A stretch of 64,000 nucleotides of DNA from a bacterium 1XD8-76 (GCA_003611955.1 RAZE01000001.1:372001-436000); one strand, 5' to 3'; numbered from the stretch's first letter, positions 51,223-60,666 are shown. Numbers and translations: made by a program. The notes: generated by a model from the sequence alone, not told the origin.

Positions 51223-52168
51223 GTTTTCTTTTATGGTGTCTGCGCATCTCCTTCGCGTGCTGCAGGCGGTTTTTGATCGCCTCCGCATCCTCGGGGGAGA
51301 TGAATTTTTCTGTTTTCACGACATAGATCGTGTTATCCTCCGTCCTGCGGATACGGATCTTGCCCTTCATATAGCCGTGTTTATCACAATAAGACACCGC
51401 AAAATAATGCTTTCCGTTGGGAGAAAACCATTTGATCTTCCGACGGATATTTTTATGGCAGATATAACAGCGGCAGCTTGTGACTTCCCTGTCGGCGAGG
51501 GCTTCCGTCTTGTTCGGGAATTCCCGGGAGATGTACTTGGCGTAGTTGTCAAATACGATCTTTATCTCTTCCTTCCGGGTTCTCGGCTTGATGAAAGTGT
51601 CGAAAGAGTAGTGCTCCAGCGCGCTCTGATCGGTGATCTTTGCCAGCACTCTGGCAGTGTAGTAGGCGTCGCTGAAGGCCCTGTGAAAGGGAATGTCTTT
51701 TTCGATCTGTAAAAAATCCACCGCGTATTCTAGGGAGCGCCTTGTCTTCTTATCCTCGTAGGCGATGCTGAACAGCTTCTGCACATCGTAAAATTTTAGA
51801 GGCCTGTCGGAGAGCGGTTCCAGATCGTAATATTTCATGTTCTTCTGGAGTTCTTCCAGATCTAAAGGGCCCCAGGTGCAGAACAGGAAGTCCTCGCCGC
51901 ACCATTCCTTAAATTCCTGAAAGACTTTCGGGAAGGGTTTGCCGTGTTCGAGCTGTTTCATCTGCAGGTGGATAAGTTTTCTGGTGATGTGGTTCAGCTC
52001 ATGGTAGAGCTGCGGCTTTACAAGCTGATTGAACTCGCCGATCATCTTTTTTTCTTCATTCAGTTTTATGGCGCCGATCTCCACGATCTCAAAGGGGACG
52101 CCGTACACTTCCGGTTCCCGCTGTGGATTGCCCTGATTCCATTCCAGATCAATTACGATATAATTCAT
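51191..52168 (-). CDS. DEDDh 3'-5' exonuclease with Cys-rich C-terminus
   Basis: The 325-residue protein has an exonuclease domain (about 1-185) with the first acidic pair in YIVIDLEWNQ, ELNHITRKLIHL in the middle, and the terminal HRAFSDAYYTARVL giving the HxxxxD signature. It may process DNA or RNA. The C-terminal 140 residues hold CRCYICHKN and SYCDKHGYMKG, a likely zinc-binding module, then a basic tail. The start at complement 52166-52168 (MNYIVIDLEW) is favoured over an upstream in-frame ATG by family convention and the AGGCGG site. Confidence 0.85.
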   Translation of the reverse strand: MNYIVIDLEWNQGNPQREPEVYGVPFEIVEIGAIKLNEEKKMIGEFNQLVKPQLYHELNHITRKLIHLQMKQLEHGKPFPKVFQEFKEWCGEDFLFCTWGPLDLEELQKNMKYYDLEPLSDRPLKFYDVQKLFSIAYEDKKTRRSLEYAVDFLQIEKDIPFHRAFSDAYYTARVLAKITDQSALEHYSFDTFIKPRTRKEEIKIVFDNYAKYISREFPNKTEALADREVTSCRCYICHKNIRRKIKWFSPNGKHYFAVSYCDKHGYMKGKIRIRRTEDNTIYVVKTEKFISPEDAEAIKNRLQHAKEMRRHHKRKLKKPRKSPES

Positions 52169-52533
52169 ATCTGTAATCCGCCTTTCTGCGAAAGTCACCG
52201 ATGGGGTTATTTCCGCTTTCTAATCGGTTTTCCTTCTGATATGACTTTCTTATTTTTCCCTTCAGATTCTGTTCCTGATTCATAAAATTTCTCTAAACCC
52301 AAGCTTTTTTCAGTATAATACAGGTTTGAGGTTTTGCCAATGATATTTGGGAAAAAACAGTTTTTGCTGGTGTTGTGGGGGATTGGGCGGGGATTTACAT
52401 ATTGTCCCCGTGTTTTTCCCAGCGCCTGTCTTCTTTCCCGGGTAGAAAAAATATTGTATACAGGCGGAAAATAAAGTATACTGATTAAAATTATCGCTTA
52501 TATTTCGGGTGACACAAAAAGAGGAGGTTTTGT
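52169..52533. other. 365-bp intergenic region with a promoter
   Basis: A promoter at 52454-52482 (TTGTAT, 17 bp, TATACT) serves the zinc-ribbon gene. Upstream, CGGGGA (52388-52393) and TCCCCG (52405-52410) can form a short stem followed by TGTTTTT, a weak terminator. I see no gene here. Confidence 0.6.
52454..52482 (+). promoter_or_regulatory. Promoter of the zinc-ribbon membrane protein gene
   Basis: TTGTAT (52454-52459) and TATACT (52477-52482) are exactly 17 bp apart, about 50 bp before the start codon. Confidence 0.7.
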
Positions 52534-53508
52534 ATGTTTTGCAGATTTTGTGGTGAAGAATTGCCGGAGAACTCCAGATATTGCCCAAGGTGTGGAAAGG
52601 ATCAGGGGGAGGAAAACAAAACAGTTCACAAGGACGTAAAAAGAGAGCGTCAGATGCAAAAAGGTTCTCCGGTAATGCTGATTTTGATCATACTGTTATC
52701 TATGCTCTGTTTCAGAACAGTGGCATTGAAAGCCTTTATGGGGTATTCGATCAGTGTATGGAAAGTGATTCAGGATCTTATAATGATCATTATACTTGTC
52801 GCGCTGTGTGTGAGGGGAAAGATTTGTCCCGGCAGAATTGACAGGAAAGCTTTGCTATTTCCGCCTGTGATGCTGGCGCTGACAATTGGAGAGCAGGTTT
52901 TTTTAGGGGTTTTGTATAGTTGCATGGGATATTTTTATGGCGTTGAAGCACAAAATGCAGCTGATTTTTTAAAATATTCTTTGAGAGAAATTTTTACTGA
53001 CTGGAATTTTGAAACAATATGGCAGTGGGCTTTGCTCATACTTTTTTTGATGATATGCAGCGGGTCTTTCCATCCGCAGAAAAGACATGCAGCAATCGTA
53101 ATTTTAATCCTGCTTGTCTGGTCCGTTCTGATGGCTGTCGTAATGCCGCTTGCAGCTGAAAACTATTGGGGAAATTTGTCAATGGGAATGTACTCGATGA
53201 ATCTGATGTCAAAAGTTTTCATCTGTCGTTACTACAATATAGCATGGCTGTCACAGCTGGTCCTGTACTTTTTTGCGGTTCTGGCAGGTGAGGGAAAACT
53301 GGGGATTGTGAAGACTATATTGTTTCCGGTGACAGTAAGTGTTTTTTCCGTATTATTTTTATTGTTGATTGCAGCAGGATTGAAATGGATGCCGGAAACA
53401 ACAATTTTCGCATTAGGCGGCGGATATTTGGCAGGAGCGATGATATTGTTGTCGGCTTATCTGCCTGGGTCCGCAGACAGTCTATCACACTCTGAAAGAA
53501 GGGGATAA
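52534..53508 (+). CDS. Zinc-ribbon membrane protein of unknown function
   Basis: The 324-residue protein begins with a double-Cys zinc ribbon, MFCRFCGEELPENSRYCPRC, then a short basic linker. About seven hydrophobic segments follow, from residue 45 to 310. Proteins of this layout are common in Firmicutes, and their roles are mostly unknown. ATG follows AGAGGAGG. The gene stands alone with its own promoter. Confidence 0.72.
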   Translation: MFCRFCGEELPENSRYCPRCGKDQGEENKTVHKDVKRERQMQKGSPVMLILIILLSMLCFRTVALKAFMGYSISVWKVIQDLIMIIILVALCVRGKICPGRIDRKALLFPPVMLALTIGEQVFLGVLYSCMGYFYGVEAQNAADFLKYSLREIFTDWNFETIWQWALLILFLMICSGSFHPQKRHAAIVILILLVWSVLMAVVMPLAAENYWGNLSMGMYSMNLMSKVFICRYYNIAWLSQLVLYFFAVLAGEGKLGIVKTILFPVTVSVFSVLFLLLIAAGLKWMPETTIFALGGGYLAGAMILLSAYLPGSADSLSHSERRG

Positions 53509-53550
53509 CAGCATGGTCTGTTATAAGGAATTTGAATATCGTGCGTATTG

Positions 53551-53814
53551 ATGGTATACTTTGTTCGCATCAATTCCTCCTATGGCCTCATGGCCTGGCA
53601 GCACGCACTGGAGCAGTATGACGAGTTCGCCCGCGATTCCTATCCCAGCTACTACGTTGAGCAGACCAAAACCAGAAACTGTCAGCTGCGGGAGATGCTC
53701 AAGGCGGTGCTGGATGAGCTGCTCAAGCACGGGGCGGACATCCACGACTTTAAGCCGCCTAATGAGGAGGGCCTGTCCCCCTGCGCCATATCGTCCTTCG
53801 ACAGGCGGCAGTAG
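53551..53814 (+). CDS. Small hypothetical protein or gene fragment, GC-rich
   Basis: This frame of 87 residues begins MVYFVRINSSYGLMAWQHAL and ends in CAISSFDRRQ. Base composition is visibly richer in GC than both neighbours, and no ribosome site precedes it. I do not recognise it. It could be an acquired fragment of a larger gene or a short real gene. Confidence 0.35.
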   Translation: MVYFVRINSSYGLMAWQHALEQYDEFARDSYPSYYVEQTKTRNCQLREMLKAVLDELLKHGADIHDFKPPNEEGLSPCAISSFDRRQ

Positions 53815-53879
53815 AGGGCTGTCCTTAAAATACCCATTCAGCCCGCCGCCCGAATAGACTGCTTTTATGTTCCAGTGTA

Positions 53880-54017
53880 ATGGGAAGTCTCAATATTGTG
53901 GATGTGCCCTACGGAGCAATGTATATGGCGGAGTGCGCATTTGAACTGGCGGGGGAAAAACTGCCTGACTCATGGAGACAGTTCAGAGCGGATCGAATAG
54001 GAAAACTTCTTTTATGA
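53880..54017 (+). CDS. Short open frame, possible gene remnant
   Basis: A 45-codon frame starts MGSLNIVDVPYGAMYMAECA and ends FRADRIGKLLL. There is no good ribosome site before the ATG. The peptide looks protein-like rather than random and may be the end of a lost gene. Apart from this and the 53,551 frame, 53,509-54,095 shows nothing else. Confidence 0.3.
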   Translation: MGSLNIVDVPYGAMYMAECAFELAGEKLPDSWRQFRADRIGKLLL

Positions 54018-54095
54018 TCATGAATAGTCAAACTTGCAATCATAAATTAAATATGGCAAACTAAGTACAAGGAAATTCAGGAGAGGGATGAAGAT

Positions 54096-54404
54096 ATGGC
54101 AGCAGTCCTTACAGAAGAGCTGATTTATGGGATCCTTTCGGTGGTGGAGGAGATACCGGAGGGAAAAGTTGCCTCCTACGGGCAGATCGCAAAGCTGATC
54201 GGCAAAGACCGCAATGCGAGGCTTGTGGGGAAGGTTCTGAGCATGGCGGAGTATTACGGGGAATATCCCTGCCACCGGGTGGTGGATCACTCGGGGAGGC
54301 TGGCACCGCATTTCTATGACCAGAAAGAGCTTCTGCTGGAGGAGGATGTGGAGTTTAGGGATGATACGCATGTGGATATGCGAAAGTGCCGTTGGGATTG
54401 TTAG
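54096..54404 (+). CDS. MGMT/Ada DNA-binding-domain protein
   Basis: The 102-residue protein corresponds to the C-terminal domain of O6-alkylguanine-DNA alkyltransferases, with VVEEIPEGKVASYGQIAKLI and the active-site motif YPCHRVV. The acceptor Cys is retained, unlike Trp-type alkyltransferase-like proteins. The N-terminal domain of full MGMT is absent. It either repairs alkylated bases or marks them for excision. ATG follows GAGAGGGA. Confidence 0.86.
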   Translation: MAAVLTEELIYGILSVVEEIPEGKVASYGQIAKLIGKDRNARLVGKVLSMAEYYGEYPCHRVVDHSGRLAPHFYDQKELLLEEDVEFRDDTHVDMRKCRWDC

Positions 54405-54437
54405 CGTATAGTATTTGTCAGGAAAGAGTGCAGCATT

Positions 54438-55379
54438 ATGGAGATAAAAACACTGCGTCTGGGAGGCATCACGCTTCCCTCCAACGTTCTTATGGCTCCG
54501 CTCGCCGGGTATACCTGTTATCCGTTTCGGGTGATGGCGTATGAGTTGGGGGCGGGGCTGTGTTTTACGGAGATGTCCAGCGCCAATGCTTTAAAATATC
54601 AGGACAGGGCGACCAGACGCCTGCTCTTTACGACGGAGAGAGAGCCGCTCAAGGCTGTTCAGCTTCTGGGCGGTGTTCCGGCGGTAATGGAGAGGATGGC
54701 GTGCTCGGAACTTTTGCGGGAGTTTGACATCATCGATATCAATATGGGATGCCCCGTGCCGAATGTCTTTAAGAGCGGCGAGGGCAGCGCCCTGATGTTG
54801 GACGGACGGCGGGCAGCGGAGATCATCAGGGGATGCAAAAAGAGCGGGAAGATTGTCACCGTGAAATGCCGGACGGGAATTCAGCGGGAGAATATGTTTG
54901 CTGCGGAATTTGCCCGCGTGTGCGAGGATGCGGGGGCGGATATGATCACTGTCCACGGGCGGAGCCGCAGTATGATGTATGACGGAGAGTGCTGCTATGA
55001 GGAGATCGCGCAGGCGAAGGCAGCCGTGTCCATACCGGTCATCGCCAACGGAGGGATTTTTTCGGCGGAGGATGCAGACGTCATGATGGAGAGGACCGGG
55101 GCTGACGGGGTGATGATCGCCCGGTATGCGCTGGAGAATCCTTTTATTTTCAGCGAGCTGACGGGACGCCCTGTGACGAAGTCTGCGCTGCAGCTCATTC
55201 TGGAGCAGATGGAACTGACTGCCGCTCATTATGATGAGACATTCACGATTATCTATATCCGCAAGCTGGCGTCCTACGGGATGAAGAGGCGGAAGGGCAC
55301 TAAAAAATATAAGGAACAGTTGTACAGGAGCGGCTCTCTGGAGGAGCTGAGAGAGGTTATCCTGCAGATCTTTTCGTAA
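54438..55379 (+). CDS. dus: tRNA-dihydrouridine synthase
   Basis: The 313-residue FMN enzyme reduces uridines in tRNA. It has the N-terminal LAPLAGYTCYPFRVMAYELG-like segment (here MAPLAGYTCYPFRVMAYELG) and the catalytic-Cys motif DINMGCPVPNV. TVKCRTGI, ITVHGRSRSMMYDGE and VIANGGI form the phosphate and base contacts. It starts 33 bp after the MGMT gene and precedes the LRR gene by 24 bp, so all three may be cotranscribed. Confidence 0.93.
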   Translation: MEIKTLRLGGITLPSNVLMAPLAGYTCYPFRVMAYELGAGLCFTEMSSANALKYQDRATRRLLFTTEREPLKAVQLLGGVPAVMERMACSELLREFDIIDINMGCPVPNVFKSGEGSALMLDGRRAAEIIRGCKKSGKIVTVKCRTGIQRENMFAAEFARVCEDAGADMITVHGRSRSMMYDGECCYEEIAQAKAAVSIPVIANGGIFSAEDADVMMERTGADGVMIARYALENPFIFSELTGRPVTKSALQLILEQMELTAAHYDETFTIIYIRKLASYGMKRRKGTKKYKEQLYRSGSLEELREVILQIFS

Positions 55380-55403
55380 GCATCGGGACGGAGGTTTCAT
55401 TTC

Positions 55404-58400
55404 ATGTCGGCGGATAATAAGAATACCCTTCAAAATTATTATCAGGTGGAGGACGGCGTCTTAAAGTCCTATATGGGCAGGGAGGAAACCGCCGTGGTGC
55501 CGGAGGATGTCCACACGATAGGGGAGGGAGCTTTTAAGGGCTGTGTCTCTTTGAAAAAGGTGATTTTACCGCCCGGCCTCCTGAGGATTTTGGACGGCGC
55601 CTTTAAGGGGTGTCGGAGACTGCAGGAGGTGCAGATACCGGAGGGGGTTTCCCATATCGGCAGTTACGCTTTCCACAGATGTCATGAGTTGAGAGAGATC
55701 TCACTCCCCGCATCGGTGAGTGAGCTGGGCGACTGTGCGTTTCTCTACTGCGACAGTCTCGTCCGCGCGGCCATCCCCGGCGTGGAGCGCCTGGGGAAGC
55801 AGGTGTTTGTCAACGATGTCCTGCTGAAAGAGCTGGAGCTTTCTGTGAAGCTGAGGGAGGATGGTATCTGCGATGTGTTCACGGGCTGCATCCGGATCAC
55901 GGATTTCTCTTTTTCCGATGGGAGTTTCTTTGTGATCCCCAATGCGGTGGAAGCGCTGGCTGGCGGTATGGAGATCCCCTCTCTGGTCCGGGCGGTGGCA
56001 GTGGATATTCTGCGGATGATGGATCTGGACGGCAGGTGTCTGGCAAAGTTTCAGACGAATTTAAAACATGTGGAGATACCGGAGGGTGTCGAAAAGATCG
56101 GGAAGAGCAGTTTTTTTGACAAGCGGGGGATCCTTTCCGTCAAATTTCCCGCGTCTCTGAGAGAGATCGAGAGCCGTGCGTTCCGCAACTGCATCAGTCT
56201 GGAGAGTGTGTCGTTTCAGGGGGATCGGATAGAGATCCATGAGGATGCTTTCAAAAATTGCAGTTCTCTGAGAGAAACGGTGATGCCGGATGGGACATCC
56301 TATAAGATCGAAGGAATTTCCGGATTTTCTGAGGCCGGTGGGAGACGGATGCCGCGCCTTGTCCAAACGATCGGGAGGCAGATTCTAGGGAATTTCCGGC
56401 TCAGCGGTTCGATTCTCTTAAAATATCTGGGCAGTGAATCCAGAGTGGTGGTCCCGGAAGGAGTCACTTCCATTGCGGAGGAGGCGTTTGCCGGCAATGA
56501 GGCGATAGACCGGGTGATCCTGCCGGAGTCGCTCCGGGAGATCGGCGCCGGGGCCTTTCGCGGCTGTGTGCTTTTGCAGACCATAGAGTTCCCAGGACAT
56601 TTGAAGCGGATCGGTACCGGGGCTTTCGAGAACTGTGTGAAACTGTTGCGCGCCAGACTTCCGGAGGAGATGTTCCTGGTGGAGGATAAAGTCTTTAAGC
56701 ACTGCCGCGAATTGAGGGAGGTTGTCCTCGGAGAATGTAATATATCCGTCGGTGAGCAGGCCTTTTACGGCTGTGTATCCCTGGGGAAGATATCCTTTCC
56801 GCACGCGCTGGCGTTTATCGGCGAGATGGCTTTCTACAGGTGCAGGGGACTTAAAGAGGTTCATCTGATACAGGGACTTGTCCGTGTGGAGCGTCTGGCG
56901 TTTGCGCAGAGCGGCGTAAAGAAGGTTCGCATGAGCGGGAGCGGGGAACGGTATGGATCAGATCTTTTTTCAGGATGCCCGCGCCTGCGGACGGTGGTGT
57001 TTGAGGACGGGGTATGCCATATACCCGATAGGTTCGCCTGCGGGTGCAGGAATTTAAGGCAGGTGACTGTGCCGGGATCGCTGCGGTCTGTGGGGAGAAA
57101 CGTGTGGGAAGATACGCCTTTTCTGGAGAGCGGGCAGGCCGGGAAAGTTTCGGATGAGATTTTCTGGGACGGAAGGAACCTGAGGGGGGAGGTCCATCTC
57201 TCGCCGCGGACGCGGATCGTGGCGGGCGGCGCTTTTTACGGGAACCGGGATATCACGGCGGTTTGCTTTCCGGACAGCGTGGAGTGGATCGGACCGGCGG
57301 CATTGAAGGGGTGCGCTTCTCTGCGCCGTGTGGAATGGCCCGCGGGACTGACCGTAGCGGAAGAGGAAGTTTTTTCGGGCTGCACCGAACTGGAGAAAGT
57401 TGAGAGGCGGGATACCTCAGGTTCGGGCATTGTAGTCTGGCAGATGATCAAGGAGCGTGTTTTTTGTAACTGCAGGAAACTCAGGGATATTTCTCTGAGG
57501 GAGACGCAGTTTATCGACAGAGAAGCCTTTCTGGGCTGTATCCGCTTTGCGGCGGGAGAGGCAAAGGTGCTTATCCAGGTCGGAGAGAGAGCTTTTGAGG
57601 ACACGGCGGGATTGACGGAGAAAGGGCCTTTTGCCGTTGTGGGCAGCATTCTGGTTTCCGGCGGAAACTGCGGCGGGGAGGTCAGGCTGCCGGAAGGACT
57701 CACGGCTGTCGCTCCGTTTGCGTTTGCACGAAACAGCGGGATCACGAAAGTGATCCTGCCGGAGGGGCTCTGCAATATCGGGGAAGGGGCGTTCTGGGGC
57801 TGCGGAAAACTGGAGGAAATATGTGCTTCCTCCTCGCTTGTTATCGGGGAGAGGGCTTTTGAGAAGTGTGTGTCTCTCCATAAGGTGAGCGTTCATACGG
57901 CGAAGGCAGGCAAGGCCGCCTTTGCTTTCTGCCTGTCCCTCAAAGAGGCAGAACTCAGAGGGCTGGAGGATCTGGAACAACGGCTTTTTGAGGGATGTTC
58001 ACGTCTGGAGCGGTGCGTCTGTGAGCAGGCGAAGTTTATTGATCCGCACTGTTTCAGCGGTTGCGGGAGCCTGAAAGCTTTTGATCTTCGGCGGGTGAAA
58101 GAGGTCGGCAGATACGCGTTTCAGGACTGTGACGCTCTGGAGAAAATTGTTCTGGGAGAGGGTGCGGTACTGCGCCCTCACGCTTTTGAGGACTGCGGGC
58201 GTCTCGAGTCGATAGAGCTTGCGGGAGGTATGGGCAGCGTCAGGCTTTATGAGTATGCCTTTTCCGGATGTACGGCCGTGCGCCGGGTGGTCCGACTGGG
58301 GAAGTCATGGAATCTGCGCGTTTACAGGGATATTTTGTCGGAGGAGATCCCGGAGGCGGTACGGTTGATCTTTCAGAGCGCGTTCAGCTGTTTTGAGGTG

Positions 58401-59441
58401 GAAAAGGAAGAAATACTCTGCGGTTACAGAGGACTTGGGAGGATCGTCAGGATACCGGAGGGGATCAGGAGGATCGAGGCGGAGGTGTTCAGGGATATCC
58501 TGATGCTGGAGGAGATCACGATCCCGGAGACCGTTGAATATATCGGCGCCCGGGCTTTTCACGGAACGGCATGGATGGAAAAGCAACGCGGTCTTTCTCC
58601 TATGGTAACGGTGGGCGATATGCTTTTGGACGGATCGGGCTGTGCGGGGGATGCGGTCATTCCGGAGAATATCAGGCTGATCTGCGGCTGGGCGTTTGCC
58701 GGGGGAACGGGCATCGAGAGTATCCGGTTTTTGTCGGATCAGGTGAGGGCGGAGGCGTACGCCTTCCGAAACTGTATCCATCTGAAGAAACTGTTCTTCG
58801 CGGACGGTTCCTCCGTCACATTTCAGGGAATCTCAGACAGGGAGAGAGACTTCTCCACGGCGTACTCGGCGCTGGCAAAACAGGCTGTGGCGGATTCTCT
58901 GAACTGTTTTAAGACAGATGAAAAGGATGTGTTGGTGGAGTGTACCGGTAATATTTCCGAACTTCTGGTGGCGGAAGGCATCAAGGGGATAGGGGACAAT
59001 GTTTTTCAGGATGGAAATCTTCTGACGGAGATCACTCTGCCGCTCAGCGTGACATCCATCGGGAAAAATGCTTTTGCGGGCTGCAGGTGGCTTAAGACAG
59101 TGAGGCGGGCACACCGCGTGGAGTCGGTGGGAGTCAGGGCCTTTTCCGGTTGCGGGACTCTGGAGAGGGTGGAGTTCGGGGAGGAGCTTCGCGATATCGG
59201 GGCGAGGGCCTTTGAGAACTGTACTGCGCTGCGGGAGGTCTTTTTGCCGGAGGGAATCGCGGAGATACCGGACAGGGCGTTCTTCCGCTGTCACAGTCTG
59301 AGGAAGATTCACCTGCCTTCCACGTTGAAACGTATCGGGAAGGAGGCTTTCGCATTCTGCAGAAGTTTGCAAAAGCCGGATATACCGGAGGGGGTACTGG
59401 TGGAGGAGAGAGCCTTTGCCGGCACCGGAGAAAGGGAATGA
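55404..59441 (+). CDS. Giant BspA-type leucine-rich-repeat protein
   Basis: The 1345-residue protein is built almost wholly of LRR_5 (BspA-like) units of about 23 residues, such as IGEGAFKGCVSLKKVILPPG and IGAGAFRGCVLLQTIEFPGH, with repeated AFxxCxxLxxVxLPxxLxxI. Several longer inter-block segments occur (for example near residues 185-220 and 940-985). Surface BspA proteins normally have a signal peptide and an anchor; neither is visible here, so it may stay in the cytoplasm or leave by an unknown route. Downstream, an aldo/keto reductase starts within a few bases. Its function is unknown. Confidence 0.88.
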   Translation: MSADNKNTLQNYYQVEDGVLKSYMGREETAVVPEDVHTIGEGAFKGCVSLKKVILPPGLLRILDGAFKGCRRLQEVQIPEGVSHIGSYAFHRCHELREISLPASVSELGDCAFLYCDSLVRAAIPGVERLGKQVFVNDVLLKELELSVKLREDGICDVFTGCIRITDFSFSDGSFFVIPNAVEALAGGMEIPSLVRAVAVDILRMMDLDGRCLAKFQTNLKHVEIPEGVEKIGKSSFFDKRGILSVKFPASLREIESRAFRNCISLESVSFQGDRIEIHEDAFKNCSSLRETVMPDGTSYKIEGISGFSEAGGRRMPRLVQTIGRQILGNFRLSGSILLKYLGSESRVVVPEGVTSIAEEAFAGNEAIDRVILPESLREIGAGAFRGCVLLQTIEFPGHLKRIGTGAFENCVKLLRARLPEEMFLVEDKVFKHCRELREVVLGECNISVGEQAFYGCVSLGKISFPHALAFIGEMAFYRCRGLKEVHLIQGLVRVERLAFAQSGVKKVRMSGSGERYGSDLFSGCPRLRTVVFEDGVCHIPDRFACGCRNLRQVTVPGSLRSVGRNVWEDTPFLESGQAGKVSDEIFWDGRNLRGEVHLSPRTRIVAGGAFYGNRDITAVCFPDSVEWIGPAALKGCASLRRVEWPAGLTVAEEEVFSGCTELEKVERRDTSGSGIVVWQMIKERVFCNCRKLRDISLRETQFIDREAFLGCIRFAAGEAKVLIQVGERAFEDTAGLTEKGPFAVVGSILVSGGNCGGEVRLPEGLTAVAPFAFARNSGITKVILPEGLCNIGEGAFWGCGKLEEICASSSLVIGERAFEKCVSLHKVSVHTAKAGKAAFAFCLSLKEAELRGLEDLEQRLFEGCSRLERCVCEQAKFIDPHCFSGCGSLKAFDLRRVKEVGRYAFQDCDALEKIVLGEGAVLRPHAFEDCGRLESIELAGGMGSVRLYEYAFSGCTAVRRVVRLGKSWNLRVYRDILSEEIPEAVRLIFQSAFSCFEVEKEEILCGYRGLGRIVRIPEGIRRIEAEVFRDILMLEEITIPETVEYIGARAFHGTAWMEKQRGLSPMVTVGDMLLDGSGCAGDAVIPENIRLICGWAFAGGTGIESIRFLSDQVRAEAYAFRNCIHLKKLFFADGSSVTFQGISDRERDFSTAYSALAKQAVADSLNCFKTDEKDVLVECTGNISELLVAEGIKGIGDNVFQDGNLLTEITLPLSVTSIGKNAFAGCRWLKTVRRAHRVESVGVRAFSGCGTLERVEFGEELRDIGARAFENCTALREVFLPEGIAEIPDRAFFRCHSLRKIHLPSTLKRIGKEAFAFCRSLQKPDIPEGVLVEERAFAGTGERE

Positions 59442-59450
59442 GTGATCACT

Positions 59451-60536
59451 ATGCGTTACCGCAAACTGGGGAATACCGGGCTTATCGTCTCGGAAGTCGG
59501 CTTCGGCACGATTCCGATCCTGCAGGGCAGCGTGCCTGTCCTTCCTGAATATTTTAATCTGAACGAGAAGCAGGCGGTATCTGTCATGGAGAGTGCGTTT
59601 CGGCTCGGGTGTAATCTGTACGACACGGCTGTCGTTCCCGAATACGGAGATGCTGAGATAAAGCTGGGGAAATTTGCGTTGGGGATCGGCAGAGAAAAGA
59701 TCGTCATTTCCGATAAAGCCAGGTTTTTTGACGGAAATGAGATGTATACGGCAGTTCTGGAATCCTGCGAAAATCTCGGAACTGTGCCGGATATCTACTT
59801 TGTCCATCAGGCCGATCCTGATCATGAGGAGGAGATCTTCCAAAAGGGAGGAGCGCTGGACGCTCTCTGTGAGCTGAAGGAAGAAGGAAGGATCCGTTTT
59901 ACGGGGCTGGCGTCCCACTACTACGATATTCTTCTGCGGGGAGCGAAGGATGCCAGGGTGGATGTGCTGCAGGGCAGCGGTAATCTGCTGGAGAGGGGGA
60001 TGTTGGAGCGAATCGCCGGAGAGCCCCTTTTTCGGGCGAAGGGATTTCTGGTGAACAAGGTTTTTGCGGCGGGTATCCTGCCCGCATTTTTTCCGGTGGA
60101 AGTGCTGATAAAGGCTGTGTTGTCCTATCCGGTGTCCTGTACTCTGGTCGGCATCGGTTCTGTGGAGCAGGCAGAGGCCGCGTTTATGCAGGATACCTTG
60201 TCGGCTGATGTTCTGCTTCCCGATTTCGAGCAGGTATTGACCGTTCTCGAAAAAAAGTTCAGGCCGATTCCCTGCGATCGCTGTCAGAGGTGTCTATGTC
60301 CCCGGGGGACGGAGATCCATACCGTCTTCCGGCAGTATAATTATTATTTTCTCGGCAAGGACTATTGGGCGCTGCGCAAGCTGGATATGGGGATCGGGGA
60401 GAGCGCTGAGTTGTGCCGGAGATGTACGGATATGCCCTGTCTGTCCATGTGTCCGGCGAAGATACGGATCCCGGATGAGATGGAGAGGATTTTGAGGCTT
60501 GTGAGAGACCACACGATCGTGCGGCATTCCTTTTAA
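59451..60536 (+). CDS. Aldo/keto reductase with C-terminal Fe-S motif
   Basis: The protein (361 residues from ATG 59451, or 364 from GTG 59442) has the AKR barrel. The tetrad-like residues appear in CNLYDTAVVPEYGDAEIKLG, VISDKARFF and IYFVHQADPDHEEEI. The C-terminus holds Cys clusters CDRCQRCLCP and CRRCTDMPCLSMCPAKI, like 4Fe-4S-containing AKRs. It begins directly after the LRR stop, so the genes are translationally linked. The usual DTAxxYG spacing is expanded by one residue. Substrate unknown. Confidence 0.87.
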   Translation: MRYRKLGNTGLIVSEVGFGTIPILQGSVPVLPEYFNLNEKQAVSVMESAFRLGCNLYDTAVVPEYGDAEIKLGKFALGIGREKIVISDKARFFDGNEMYTAVLESCENLGTVPDIYFVHQADPDHEEEIFQKGGALDALCELKEEGRIRFTGLASHYYDILLRGAKDARVDVLQGSGNLLERGMLERIAGEPLFRAKGFLVNKVFAAGILPAFFPVEVLIKAVLSYPVSCTLVGIGSVEQAEAAFMQDTLSADVLLPDFEQVLTVLEKKFRPIPCDRCQRCLCPRGTEIHTVFRQYNYYFLGKDYWALRKLDMGIGESAELCRRCTDMPCLSMCPAKIRIPDEMERILRLVRDHTIVRHSF

Positions 60537-60555
60537 AAAGTTTGTTTTGTTGTGG

Positions 60556-60587
60556 TACCGGTAATGTGATTTTACCGGTATTTTTTT
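60556..60587 (+). terminator. Rho-independent terminator after the aldo/keto reductase
   Basis: TACCGGTAA (60556-60564) pairs with TTACCGGTA (60572-60580) over a 7-nt loop, followed by seven Ts. It ends the dus-LRR-reductase unit. Confidence 0.92.
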
Positions 60588-60666
60588 GATTCAAAAAAAA
60601 TAGAAAGAAAAAACTTTGTGACATAAAGATAAAAATGACCACTTTGCTCAAACGCAGAAACGGTTA

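Noticed and set aside
55404..59441. LRR repeats considered as a DNA tandem-repeat array
   Set aside because: The repetition is at protein level only; unit DNA sequences vary, so no simple tandem-repeat expansion is indicated.
58833..59918. A 361-codon minus-strand frame opposite the LRR and reductase genes
   Set aside because: It spans two genes on the other strand and has no protein-like motifs; it is a shadow of repetitive coding DNA.
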